Virus record (IMG/VR): IMGVR_UViG_3300019849_000036
Coordinates: 1-47,075 of that record
From: a virus
Strand: one strand, 5' to 3'
Length of the DNA stretch: 47,075 nucleotides
Shown: positions 22,015-30,215 of the stretch, piece after piece
Numbering within the stretch: position 1 is the stretch's first letter
How the letters are laid out: each line of letters starts with the position of its first letter
The notes under the pieces: generated by a model
What the model saw: only the letters and a program-made list of their open reading frames with translations
Told to the model about the DNA's origin: nothing
Database searches by the model: none
Position numbers and translations under genes: made by a program

Positions 22015-22048
22015 CGACTTTGTCCTCATTTAAGCTTTGTCGAACTGT

Positions 22049-22168
22049 GAAAGGCACATGGCCTTTCGTGAGAGTAGTCAGAGTGTTTATGCCGGCTTTG
22101 CGGTTGGCTTTTGTCAGACGCTGCCTGTCTTCATTCCTCAGTACACAATCTCGAAAGACAGTCTTTCG
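22049..22168 (-). promoter_or_regulatory. Two palindromes in the leader of the large haem protein gene
   Basis: A hairpin with arms GAAAGGC / GCCTTTC (22049-22067) lies about 35 nt upstream of the start codon. A 17-bp palindrome CGAAAGAC / GTCTTTCG (22152-22168) lies about 140 nt upstream. The first may act in the mRNA leader, the second as a protein-binding operator. Both readings are inference. Confidence 0.4.
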
Positions 22169-22921
22169 TCGTATCAGCGCCACCACGCCGGTATGCAGTT
22201 GCACGAGACTCGCGCTTGCAGTTGGAATACACCTCCTCGGGCTGTTTTTCTCAAGTCACGCCAGATTTTTTTGATTAATTTTAGATAACTTTACTTGGAT
22301 GATTAATGCGTCTTTCATCTGTCCAAGCACCGATATCCTGGCTGCCTTATAGTCTTGCTGGGTGAATATGGGCAAAATAAGGACAGATTATGGCGACCGG
22401 AATATCGTCTGCCTTGCGCCAAAAGGCCTTTGTTTTTCAAGCAGAATTTTGGATTATTATTGCCGGTGACCGTGCCATGGATCGGCCAGGTTGGCGGTGA
22501 AATGCGGCGCTGTGTGCGTGCTGCTCTGTACTGCTGTCTGATATACAAAAAATTAAGTAAAAATTTACGGAAAGCGGTGGTTTGTAAATAAATAATTAAG
22601 AAATAAGGCAGGAAATCATATGCAAATATGAAAACAAGGATTTTCTTCTATAAATTTACATGTATCCATATTTGGAGGGGTGAGTTTTGCGAAACTGTAG
22701 TAATTTCATACTACTATCGGCTCAACTATGGCCGTTTAGGGTGTCTAGCCGTTGCGTATGCCATGGAAAACAGGCGCGCGCGTAGACACCTAATCGCCGC
22801 GATTTTCATCGCCCATATTTGTATCAATATGTCCCAAATGCCCGGTTCTCTGGTGGGAAAACAACACTATGGGCGTTCGGCGGGCCAAAGGTACCAGACC
22901 ACAGGTGGCGGTGCGTGTCTG
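22169..22921. other. AT-rich intergenic region without a convincing gene
   Basis: About 750 bp between the haem protein leader and the TPR gene, AT-rich in the middle (about 22540-22720). Frames at 22315-22548, 22355-22591 and 22628-23056 lack domain patterns; the last is largely the shadow of the TPR gene. I see no RNA gene. Confidence 0.5.
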
Positions 22922-23377
22922 TTACGCTTCGGGCTGCAGCGCAGCGTGGTAGGCTGCCAGAGCCTCAGTATCCAAATGCTTTTCCGCGTGGGTGGTCAGC
23001 TCTGCCAGCGCCGCATTCTGGCGATACGCAGTATATATCTGCGCCATATGTATTAGCGAATCTGTGTCGCCCGGGGTCAGTGCAATGGACTTCGCGCACA
23101 TATCAATGGCAGGGCGTACACTGCCCATTTGCAGCAATAGCCGGCTGGCCAGCAGATAGGCCTTGCTGCTGTTCAACCGGTCCAGAACCGGGTCCAGCGC
23201 CGCGAAGGCTGCGCTATAGTCTCCTTGGTTCAGATACAGATGACATAGCATGGTATTTGGCTCTGTATCGTCAGGATAGGCAGCTATCGCATCTTGCAAG
23301 ATTTGTTCTGCAGCAGCAATGTCGCCCATGCTGAAGGCAGTCTGTGCATCTTGTTTCCACTGACTGATCTGCGTCAC
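22922..23377 (-). CDS. TPR-repeat protein
   Basis: A 151-aa protein of tandem tetratricopeptide-like helices: AFSMGDIAAAEQILQDAIAA with YPDD, LYLNQGDYSAAFAALDPVLD, and MCAKSIALTPGDTDSLIHMA. No signal peptide or catalytic domain is visible, so it is a cytoplasmic protein-protein adaptor of unknown partner. The start is GTG with a GGGGGA site upstream. It is the last recognisable host-type gene before the particle cluster. Confidence 0.8.
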   Translation of the reverse strand: MTQISQWKQDAQTAFSMGDIAAAEQILQDAIAAYPDDTEPNTMLCHLYLNQGDYSAAFAALDPVLDRLNSSKAYLLASRLLLQMGSVRPAIDMCAKSIALTPGDTDSLIHMAQIYTAYRQNAALAELTTHAEKHLDTEALAAYHAALQPEA

Positions 23378-23787
23378 AGCCTGTCCCCCGAGGATTTATA
23401 CCCTGATACGTTCCATAATTGTGCGGCCTGCGCCGGGCTGCGTCCAGCGGATTTTTCAGCTTTGGCCGGTGCATCTGCATATCAGTCGGTACCACAGGTC
23501 ATCCGCCGCTACCCTTTTGTTGGTATGCGCTTGCTTTATCAATGTGCGTTTGGCCGCTACGCGGCGATGCGACCTATATAAAATGGCGTGAATAAAAAAA
23601 TAAATCCCGTTTTGGTTGACTTTGATTTGGTCCTGCTGGCAGGCTGAACATTAGAGATAGAAAAATGCGCCCCTTGGTTGCCGGGTCCTGTGTCGTTGGG
23701 TGGGCGCAGAGGGTCCGGCTGGGCGTGACTAATCAGACAAGACTATAGGGTGCGTTCGTATTCTAAGGTGAGTCTGTGGGGGGTGAT
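23378..23787. other. Intergenic region left of the particle cluster
   Basis: About 400 bp without a supported gene. A 27-codon frame at about 23665 has no ribosome site. An inverted repeat TGCGCCC / GGGCGCA spans part of it without a T-run. No attachment-site duplication was found here. Confidence 0.4.
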
Positions 23788-24192
23788 ATGGGCAAGCATC
23801 GGGGGACGGGGTCCCATAGCGTCAGACCGGGTGGGGAGGGCGCAAAGTCTGATGATATGTCTGGTGGTGCATCGGGGGCCGCATCGGACGATATGGCAGA
23901 CTATGCCAGTCTGCCAGTCTGGTCCAGGCGTGCCGTTCATGCGGCAGAGACCGCGCCTACCGGACATGGGTACCTGTCGCTGGCGGATCGCGGCGGTCGC
24001 ATCCGCACAGTGGTGGATGGATTTTGGGGGCGGTCGCAGCCCTCTGCGCCAAAGTCTAGCCCGTACCAGCCAGTGTTTCAGCCGGTTATGCCGGTTTGCG
24101 ATTCTGATGCACCCACAAAACACCCGCAAATATGTCGCGCGTGTGTACGGTTTCAGTCGGCGGTGCTTCCATGTCCGTGGACGCGGGACTAA
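23788..24192 (+). CDS. Doubtful small gene convergent with the repressor
   Basis: A 134-codon frame with GGGGGGTG 2 nt before ATG 23788. The first half reads like protein (ASLPVWSRRAVHAAETAPTG, GGRIRTVVDGFW). The last third is antisense to the repressor's 3' end and is probably not real as read. Either a short gene ends earlier after a frameshift, or the frame is an accident of GC-rich DNA. Confidence 0.3.
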   Translation: MGKHRGTGSHSVRPGGEGAKSDDMSGGASGAASDDMADYASLPVWSRRAVHAAETAPTGHGYLSLADRGGRIRTVVDGFWGRSQPSAPKSSPYQPVFQPVMPVCDSDAPTKHPQICRACVRFQSAVLPCPWTRD

Positions 24193-24790
24193 GATCATCT
24201 GCCACTGACAACTGAAAGCTTTTCAACTGCGGGTCCGGGTCGCGGGGGGTTGGCACCAGCCAGTGTTCGCCGCTGGCTGTTATATGGATACGGCGCAGAT
24301 ATATTGCTTCGTCCACCCGGAACAGGACTAGCCCACCGTGGGTCATGGGAAACACATGAAGCTTCGGGTCGGCTGCAATGATCAGACTGCCTTCGTCCAC
24401 GTCTTCCGACATCGAGGCATCACCGACCATATAACAGGACAGGCCCTCGCTTCTGGCGGCGTCTGGCGGCAGGGCCACGGTGCTATAGGACAGTCCGGTC
24501 TCTGTCACAACACGGCCGTCGCCATATAGGCGGCCCAGAATTTCCAGCCGGTCGGGGGCTGTGAATTGATCGTCAGCGGCAAAACTGCCTATCTCCAGAC
24601 TGCGCAGCAGGCGTGTGGGGGAAATGCCCAGCATATCCGACAGGGGCAGGATTTCGTCTGCCTGTACCTCGCGCATACCTTTGATGATGTCGGTGACGCG
24701 CGGCGGTGTGATGCCCAGCCGGTCAGCCGCGTCCTTTAGCTTGTAGCCGCGCTGCTTCAGCGCAGTCTTTATCCAGGATTGCTCTCTCAT
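24086..24790 (-). CDS. Phage repressor: XRE-type HTH plus S24/LexA-like domain with altered catalytic pair
   Basis: A 234-aa regulator. Residues 5-60 are a Cro/CI-type HTH (LKDAADRLGITPPRVTDIIK). Residues 115-215 follow the S24 peptidase layout, but the nucleophile region reads MVGDASMSED (Ser126, one residue more than the usual GDSM), and the position of the catalytic Lys is Arg (YLRRI, 166/167). Self-cleavage is therefore doubtful, and induction may be indirect. It is divergent from the DUF6362-type gene, with an AT-rich 117-bp operator region between. It probably keeps the particle cluster silent. Confidence 0.85.
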   Translation of the reverse strand: MREQSWIKTALKQRGYKLKDAADRLGITPPRVTDIIKGMREVQADEILPLSDMLGISPTRLLRSLEIGSFAADDQFTAPDRLEILGRLYGDGRVVTETGLSYSTVALPPDAARSEGLSCYMVGDASMSEDVDEGSLIIAADPKLHVFPMTHGGLVLFRVDEAIYLRRIHITASGEHWLVPTPRDPDPQLKSFQLSVADDLSPASTDMEAPPTETVHTRDIFAGVLWVHQNRKPA

Positions 24791-24907
24791 ATCCGTATTA
24801 TTCCGGAATTTTGCTGAAAAGTCATTTGCGAAAATAGAAAATACTGTGGAATTTTTTCAAAAAATACGATATGCGAAATAATTAAATTATGAAGCAAGGG
24901 ACTGATT
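24791..24907. promoter_or_regulatory. Divergent repressor/early control region
   Basis: A 117-bp AT-rich region. It contains the palindromes ATTCCGGAAT (24800-24809) and ATTTTTT / AAAAAAT around one C (24851-24865), and two direct TGCGAAA copies (24827-24833, 24872-24878). These are candidate operators for the repressor. I cannot assign exact -35/-10 boxes. Confidence 0.5.
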
Positions 24908-25504
24908 ATGACGCATATCCACAGCAAAGGCACGAACGGCAGGAGGGTGACAGACGCACCGGCAGACACACTGGCGAATGCATTGGCGGCCGCACTGAAT
25001 ATCTATACCAAGGGGGGAGCTGCCGCTGCCGGCGATATCTCTGCAGGCGACAGGACAGCCGGTATCGGAATGGCGGCGTTTCTGGAAGCCCAGATTGTGG
25101 ACGCGGTATGGACCCTGCGCCGTTTGCCGGACAAGGAGGCGGGGCTGTTATATTGCCGCGGGATTCTGTGGCCGGAATTTGCAAGAGATTACGGGCAAGA
25201 TATTGATTATACAATGAATACAGTGCTTGCGCGGAAACGGGTTCAGCCAACGCCGCGCCAGATTGACGCCATGCAGCCAACCCTGGATTTGTTGCGCTTC
25301 ATTCCCGATCAGTTGGACCGCCAGATTGTGTTCTGGGGTGCCTGGCACCAGGACGGGGAACGCCAAACGCGCCTGCCATGGGCAAAAGTGCGCCGCAGTG
25401 TCGGGGCCGATGTGTCTCGCTGGACTCTGAAGCGCCGCTATGCTGGCGGGCTTGACTGGTTGTCACGGGTGCTGCAGCAAGCCCATGAAAAAAATTTCAA
25501 ATAA
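24908..25504 (+). CDS. DUF6362-type protein, possible late-gene regulator
   Basis: A 198-aa protein. After a low-complexity start, AFLEAQIVDAVWTLRRLPD, then RQIDAMQPTLDLLRFI and DRQIVFWGAWHQ, resemble the DUF6362 family common just upstream of terminase genes in alphaproteobacterial phages. The C-terminus (LPWAKVRRSVGADVSRWTLK) has an HTH-like look. AAGGGA stands before the ATG. It is the only gene between the repressor and the late promoter-terminator leader, the position of Q in lambda and of the late activator in PBSX; the regulatory role is inference. Confidence 0.75.
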   Translation: MTHIHSKGTNGRRVTDAPADTLANALAAALNIYTKGGAAAAGDISAGDRTAGIGMAAFLEAQIVDAVWTLRRLPDKEAGLLYCRGILWPEFARDYGQDIDYTMNTVLARKRVQPTPRQIDAMQPTLDLLRFIPDQLDRQIVFWGAWHQDGERQTRLPWAKVRRSVGADVSRWTLKRRYAGGLDWLSRVLQQAHEKNFK

Positions 25505-25516
25505 TGTAAAAATAAC

Positions 25517-25545
25517 TTGCACCCTGTTTGCCGATTTGCTACATA
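25517..25545 (+). promoter_or_regulatory. Late promoter in front of the terminase operon
   Basis: TTGCAC (25517-25522), a 17-bp spacer and TACATA (25540-25545). Transcription should start near 25551. A terminator follows within about 20 nt of that start, so the promoter would yield only a short RNA unless termination is overridden. Confidence 0.65.
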
Positions 25546-25550
25546 GAGAT

Positions 25551-25598
25551 TGTCACCGTGACAGAGTGTGCCCGCCGCGACCCGGCGGGTCTTTTTTT
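25551..25598 (+). terminator. Leader with palindrome and strong intrinsic terminator (tR'-like)
   Basis: A 13-bp palindrome TGTCAC-C-GTGACA (25551-25563) begins at the predicted transcription start. It is followed by a hairpin with arms CCCGCCG / CGGCGGG (25571-25589) and then TC plus seven Ts. This is a textbook intrinsic terminator placed between a promoter and the terminase genes. The layout equals lambda pR'-tR', where an antiterminator loads at the promoter. Confidence 0.75.
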
Positions 25599-25637
25599 GG
25601 CCCGCGAGGGCATGTCGGCTCACAGGGTGGTGATGCT

Positions 25638-26282
25638 ATGTCAAAACGTTCTCGCGCCCGGCATCGCCGGACGGGGCGGCCCCATACACCGCCGTCCACC
25701 ACCAATACTGATACGACCTGCACGTCAGCGATCAAAAATTCTGCGACTAGCCTGACTGCGACTGCCACTACGCGCGCCCAGTCACGCGCCCAGTCACGCG
25801 CCCAGTCACGCGCCCAGTCATCCCTGTCGCCTGACATGCAGGCCCGGTTTCTGGACGCTTTGGCACAGGGTCTGTCGGTTGCAGCAGCAGCCAAATCTGC
25901 AGGTATTGCCCGGACGACCATCTATGGATTGCGGGGCCGCGACCCGGCTTTCGAAGCGGCCTGGCAAGATGCCTATGATGCGGGCACCGATCAGTTGGAA
26001 GACGAGGCCCGCCGCCGCGCCGTCGAGGGTGTCGAAAAACCGGTTTTTCGCGGGGGCGAGATTGTTGGCCATGTCCGCGACTATTCAGACGCTGTGCTGA
26101 TGTTCCTGTTAAAGGCGCGCCGCCCTGATATTTTTGGCTCGGCTGTAAGGCAGAGCACCGCCAAAGACAGCGAGACCGCGGATGATAGCGCAGCTGCCAA
26201 AGAAACGCTTTACCGCAAATTCGCTCAGGTCCTATCCAGCGACGCTGATCAAAAAGGTCCTGAGAAGCCTGACGGGCGCTGA
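25638..26282 (+). CDS. Terminase small subunit-like protein
   Basis: A 214-aa protein. A basic, Thr-rich start includes four RAQS repeats (about 46-61). It is followed by a terminase small subunit HTH (FLDALAQGLSVAAAAKSAGI, ARTTIYGLRGRDPAFEAAWQ) and the RRRAVEGVEKPVFRGGEIVG motif with YSDAVLMFLLKARRPD, typical of this family. I start at ATG 25638; the upstream part of the frame overlaps DUF6362 and the terminator. It overlaps TerL by about 100 nt. Confidence 0.87.
   Translation: MSKRSRARHRRTGRPHTPPSTTNTDTTCTSAIKNSATSLTATATTRAQSRAQSRAQSRAQSSLSPDMQARFLDALAQGLSVAAAAKSAGIARTTIYGLRGRDPAFEAAWQDAYDAGTDQLEDEARRRAVEGVEKPVFRGGEIVGHVRDYSDAVLMFLLKARRPDIFGSAVRQSTAKDSETADDSAAAKETLYRKFAQVLSSDADQKGPEKPDGR
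25773..25820 (+). repeat. Four perfect 12-bp tandem repeats
   Basis: CGCGCCCAGTCA repeated four times without change, in frame, giving (RAQS)4 in the disordered N-terminal part of the terminase small subunit. Identical copies at the DNA level point to recent slippage. The repeat number is likely to vary between strains. Confidence 0.9.
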
Positions 26283-27543
26283 GGCAGAGACCCTTTTACA
26301 TGACTGGGCATTCTGGGCGCGACCGACACAGATGCCACCACCCGGTGACTGGTCGCACTGGCTAATACTGGCGGGGCGCGGTTTCGGCAAGACCCGCACC
26401 GGTGCCGAATGGATCCGGGCACGGGTGGCCAGTGGCCAGGCGCGGCATATTGCGCTTCTCGCCCCGACACTCGGTGATGCGCGGTCGGTTATGGTCGAGG
26501 GCGAGTCCGGCCTGCTTGCGATCTCTCCGGCGCATGAACGTCCGCATTTCGAGCCGTCCAAACAGCTTTTGACATGGCCATGCGGTGCCCGTGCGCGCCT
26601 GTTCAGTGCCGACCAGCCAGAGCGCCTGCGTGGGCCGCAGCATGATACGCTGTGGGCTGACGAACTATGTGCCTGGCGCTATGCGGATCAGGCCTGGGAT
26701 ATGGCGATGTTCGGCCTGCGCCTTGGTGTACAGCCGCGCAGCTGTATCACAACAACACCAAAGCCAATCCCGCTGTTGCGGCGATTGCTTGACGCCGAGG
26801 CAACAGCAGTTACGCGCGGCAGTACCTATGACAATGTGCACAATCTGGCCCCAAGCTTTGCCCGCGATATTATCGGCAAATACGAAAATACCCGCCTTGG
26901 GCGTCAGGAACTGGACGCCGAAGTCCTTTGGGATGTCCCGGGTGCCCTGTGGAGCCGGGCAAGCCTGGAGGCCTGCCGCCGTCCGGCCCCGGTTGGTCTG
27001 GCGCGCATTGTCGTGGCGGTGGACCCCCCGGCGACTGGGGGCGCGGGGGCGGATGCCTGCGGTATTGTAATTGCTGGTATAAGCGCCGGGTGGGGAGGTG
27101 CGGACGACCGTGCCTCAGGCTGTGCCCGGTCCCAAGCCTTTGTTCTGGGGGACCGGTCCTGTCAGGGGCTAACGCCCCATGGCTGGGCTGCGCGTGTGGT
27201 CGCTGCCTATCATGATATGCGCGCCGATATGGTCATCGCTGAGGGCAATCAGGGCGGTGACATGGTGGGGGCCCTGATCCAGCAAATTGATCCGGCAATT
27301 CCCGTCCGGCGGGTGCATGCCCGGCGCGGCAAATATCTGCGCGCAGAGCCTGTGGCTGCACTGTACGAGCAAGGCCGTGTTTTTCACGACCATCCCATGC
27401 CCGACCTTGAAGACCAGATGGCGACCTTTACCGGACATGAGGGTGGGCGCGGACAAAGTCCTGACCGGCTGGACGCGCTGGTCTGGGCGCTTTCTGATCT
27501 GATGCTGACGCCGAGGGGTCAGCCGCGACTGAGGAGCTTATAA
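26182..27543 (+). CDS. Terminase large subunit, GTA gp2-type
   Basis: A 453-aa packaging ATPase and nuclease. Walker A is AGRGFGKT (about 64-71), Walker B is TLWADE, and the C-terminal RNase H-like nuclease has VAVDPPATGG, VIAEGNQGGD and SPDRLDALVWAL. All acidic catalytic positions are present, so it should be active. It is not closely related to the terminase at 13883-15472. GTA terminases of this type package by headful; whether this one does cannot be read from sequence. The start at 26182 gives a 101-nt overlap with TerS; no better start is visible downstream. Confidence 0.92.
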   Translation: MIAQLPKKRFTANSLRSYPATLIKKVLRSLTGAEAETLLHDWAFWARPTQMPPPGDWSHWLILAGRGFGKTRTGAEWIRARVASGQARHIALLAPTLGDARSVMVEGESGLLAISPAHERPHFEPSKQLLTWPCGARARLFSADQPERLRGPQHDTLWADELCAWRYADQAWDMAMFGLRLGVQPRSCITTTPKPIPLLRRLLDAEATAVTRGSTYDNVHNLAPSFARDIIGKYENTRLGRQELDAEVLWDVPGALWSRASLEACRRPAPVGLARIVVAVDPPATGGAGADACGIVIAGISAGWGGADDRASGCARSQAFVLGDRSCQGLTPHGWAARVVAAYHDMRADMVIAEGNQGGDMVGALIQQIDPAIPVRRVHARRGKYLRAEPVAALYEQGRVFHDHPMPDLEDQMATFTGHEGGRGQSPDRLDALVWALSDLMLTPRGQPRLRSL

Positions 27544-28751
27544 TGGCATTTTGGACACGATTATGGGGCGGCGCAGCCAGCGGTGCTGGCAGGGATGACC
27601 GTCAGTCTTACGGGGCGGATATGTACCGTACCGAGAAGGCGGCGGGACACGCCGCAGGATCCAGTTTTCGCCCCGTCACGCCTGCAAGTGCAGCGGCCAC
27701 CCCGCACCGCTACGGCGCGCTTGCCCATGAGGGATATGGCCGCAATGTGATTGTCTTTCGCGCAATTAGCCTGGTGGCACGGGCGCTGTCCTCCCTTCCG
27801 CTGTGCCTCAGGTCAGGCGGGCAGGTCCTTGATGCACACCCCGTGCTTGATCTGCTCGCCGCACCCAATCCGCGCCATGATCGCAGCCAACTGATCGCTG
27901 ACCTTGCCAGCGCCTATCTGATCGCCGGCAACGCCTTCTTGCTAAAGGTGGGGGACAGCAGTGCCCCGCCGCGGGAATTGTGGCCTGTCCGCCCTGATAC
28001 TGTGACTGTTATGCCGGGTGAAGACGGCACGGTCGCGGCCTTTGTGCATACAGTGTCGGGACGCAAGCAGGAGATCGCACCCCGGCATATGATGCACTGG
28101 CGTACCTATAATCCGCTGTCGCAGTGGGTTGGTCTGGCACCCTTGTCGGCAGCGGCCACAGCGGTGGATGCACACAATGCGGGGTCGCGCTGGAATTTGG
28201 CACTCATTCAGAATGGCGGGGCACCGTCCGGGGTCCTGTATCAGGATGACGGCGACCATCCGCTGACCCCTGAACAGTTTCAGGATCTGAAAGCCCAGGT
28301 GGATGCCGGGCATACCGGACCAGAGGCCGCGGGTCGCCCCTTGCTGCTGGAAGGGGGATTGAAATGGCAGGCAATGGGAATGTCGCCAAAAGATATGGAC
28401 TGGCAGGACGGCCAGCACATGTCAGCGCGCGAAATTGCGCTGGCCTTTGGGGTGCCGCCGCAGATGATGGGTATTCCAGACAGTCAGACCTATTCCAACT
28501 ATGCCGAAGCGCGGCTTAGCCTTTGGGAAGATACGGTTATCCCGATGGGGCGGGAATTGGTCTCGGCGCTGAACAGCTGGCTGCTACCAGACTTTGGTCC
28601 GGGCCTGCAGCTGGATCTGCAGCTTGATGATGTCCCGGCGCTAGAGCCAAAACGCCAGCGCCGGTTTGAGCGCATCGCAGCTGCCGATTTTCTGTCGGAC
28701 GCTGAAAAACGCGAGACACTGGGATTTGCGCCCGTACAGAAACAGGAGTGA
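27543..28751 (+). CDS. Portal protein, HK97 family (GTA gp3-type)
   Basis: A 402-aa portal. Signature segments are RNVIVFRAISLVARALSSLP near residue 62, HPVLDLLAAPNPRHDRSQLI, MHWRTYNPLSQWVGLAPLSA, and FGVPPQMMGIPDSQTYSNYA near residue 305. Its ATG shares a base with the TerL stop (TAATG), so translation is coupled. It differs clearly from the portal of the 16-kb element. Confidence 0.92.
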   Translation: MAFWTRLWGGAASGAGRDDRQSYGADMYRTEKAAGHAAGSSFRPVTPASAAATPHRYGALAHEGYGRNVIVFRAISLVARALSSLPLCLRSGGQVLDAHPVLDLLAAPNPRHDRSQLIADLASAYLIAGNAFLLKVGDSSAPPRELWPVRPDTVTVMPGEDGTVAAFVHTVSGRKQEIAPRHMMHWRTYNPLSQWVGLAPLSAAATAVDAHNAGSRWNLALIQNGGAPSGVLYQDDGDHPLTPEQFQDLKAQVDAGHTGPEAAGRPLLLEGGLKWQAMGMSPKDMDWQDGQHMSAREIALAFGVPPQMMGIPDSQTYSNYAEARLSLWEDTVIPMGRELVSALNSWLLPDFGPGLQLDLQLDDVPALEPKRQRRFERIAAADFLSDAEKRETLGFAPVQKQE

Positions 28752-28757
28752 TACCCG

Positions 28758-29465
28758 ATGGATCATCTACCCATATACCCACCGCACTGTCCGGCTACAT
28801 TGCCGACAACCGTTGATGTCCCGCTGGAGGTCAAGGCTGATAGCGATGGCCGGTTCGAGGGATATGCCAGCGTCTACGGTGTTGTTGACCGCGACGGCGA
28901 CCGTATTGTCCGTGGTGCCTTTGATGCCAGCATCAAACAGCATATGCCTGCCCTGCTCTGGCAGCACAGCCCCAAGGATCCGATCGGCCGTCTGGATGTC
29001 GTTCGTGAAGATACCAAAGGGCTGTTTGTGCGCGGACGGTTAGCAATGGAGGGACGCGGGGCAGAGGCCTATGCGCTTCTCAAAATGGGGGCGCTGGACG
29101 GCTTATCGATAGGTTTTGTCACTAAGGAGGCTAGCCGCGACGCCGCTACGGGCGTACGCACCATCACCCGCGCAGACCTGGCGGAAATATCGCTGGTAAC
29201 CTTTCCGGCCAACAGCCTTGCACGGATCGAGGCGGTGAAGGCTGCCCATGCCCTGCCGGTCACAGACACAGGCGCGGGCATTGATGCCGCCATCCGCTCA
29301 GCCCCACCTGCAGATGTTCGCGCCTTTGAGCATTTCCTGCGCGATCAGGGCGGGTTTTCCCGCGCCCAGGCCAAGGCGATTATCGCCAAGGGGTGGACGA
29401 AAGATACGCCTTTGTCACTTGAGGTTGGTGACCTTGTAGCCAAGCTTGACCCAACCCGTTTCTAG
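28758..29465 (+). CDS. HK97-family prohead protease
   Basis: A 235-aa maturation protease: YASVYGVVDRDGDRIVRGAF, catalytic His70 in LLWQHSPKDPIG, and Ser117 in DGLSIGF. It is homologous to the N-terminal part of the fused protein at 9095-10648 (same VDRDGDR, RTIT, ISLVTFPAN blocks), but here it is a separate gene. The last 50 residues (RAFEHFLRDQGGFSRAQAKA) are a helical tail often seen in GTA-type proteases. Confidence 0.92.
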   Translation: MDHLPIYPPHCPATLPTTVDVPLEVKADSDGRFEGYASVYGVVDRDGDRIVRGAFDASIKQHMPALLWQHSPKDPIGRLDVVREDTKGLFVRGRLAMEGRGAEAYALLKMGALDGLSIGFVTKEASRDAATGVRTITRADLAEISLVTFPANSLARIEAVKAAHALPVTDTGAGIDAAIRSAPPADVRAFEHFLRDQGGFSRAQAKAIIAKGWTKDTPLSLEVGDLVAKLDPTRF

Positions 29466-29534
29466 AGCGGATTTCGCGGCCGCAGTTTTGTTGAACCACT
29501 GGTCCTGACCGTAACCGTTAGCTAGAGCGATATT

Positions 29535-30215
29535 TCAGTCTGGTGTTGCAGTTTTTTCTGCCTGTCGGACCGCTTCCATGTCTTCTTTCAGAACTTTGGT
29601 GACCGCAGTCTCATAGGTTGTTTTGAGCTGAATGGCATAAGGGCTGTTAATGCAGAGCTTGGGCTTAAGGTTATAGTGTTTCTCGATCATGTGCAGTGCT
29701 TCATCATAATCATATGGCCGAACAGACATGTTCAATACATATGGCCCACCGATTGAGATTTCTGCGTCAAGTCCTTGGCGGTGAATACCAACCAGACCGA
29801 GATCAATATAGTCCAGGCGCATGCCATAAGGTCGCCCTGCATGACTTTGATCAATCAAGTTTCTCATTACAGGTTTTATGGCCTTGGCGCCATCGTCAGT
29901 CAGCGTAATATCGAAGCGTGCATAGATGCCTTCCAGTCCCGAAAATCGGTCGGGCGATTGCGAAAACATTGCACAGATTGCGCCAATCATACCGGGTTCC
30001 AGAACGAATACGGCCTTTGTTCTGTATAGCTCAATAGGGACAGGTGCTGGTGAGCTTAGGTGCATCGTCCCATTCCAAACGCCGTAACCGCTGCTGATGC
30101 CAGGACCAACTATGAGTGTGCGCCCCATTGGCGCTAATGCTTGATGGGCGGCGGTATTCGGGTCCTGCTTTTGCAGCGCGAAGATGCATATGGTCAAAAG
30201 ACATCCGAGTGCCAT
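29535..30215 (-). CDS. Membrane-anchored exported protein of unknown function, reverse-strand moron
   Basis: A 226-aa protein with a single N-terminal hydrophobic segment (MALGCLLTICIFAL) and a soluble, probably periplasmic domain without recognised motif; a repeated Gly/Ile pattern (GRTLIVGPGISSGYG) is visible. I use ATG 30215 over TTG 30221. It is inserted backwards between protease and capsid genes. A palindrome ACAATA / TATTGT (30223-30239) sits at its start and could be its operator. Role unknown. Confidence 0.7.
   Translation of the reverse strand: MALGCLLTICIFALQKQDPNTAAHQALAPMGRTLIVGPGISSGYGVWNGTMHLSSPAPVPIELYRTKAVFVLEPGMIGAICAMFSQSPDRFSGLEGIYARFDITLTDDGAKAIKPVMRNLIDQSHAGRPYGMRLDYIDLGLVGIHRQGLDAEISIGGPYVLNMSVRPYDYDEALHMIEKHYNLKPKLCINSPYAIQLKTTYETAVTKVLKEDMEAVRQAEKTATPD

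Noticed and set aside
25773-25820. Iteron origin in the terminase small subunit
   Set aside because: Perfect in-frame 12-bp units coding a low-complexity peptide and no replication gene nearby; slippage is simpler.
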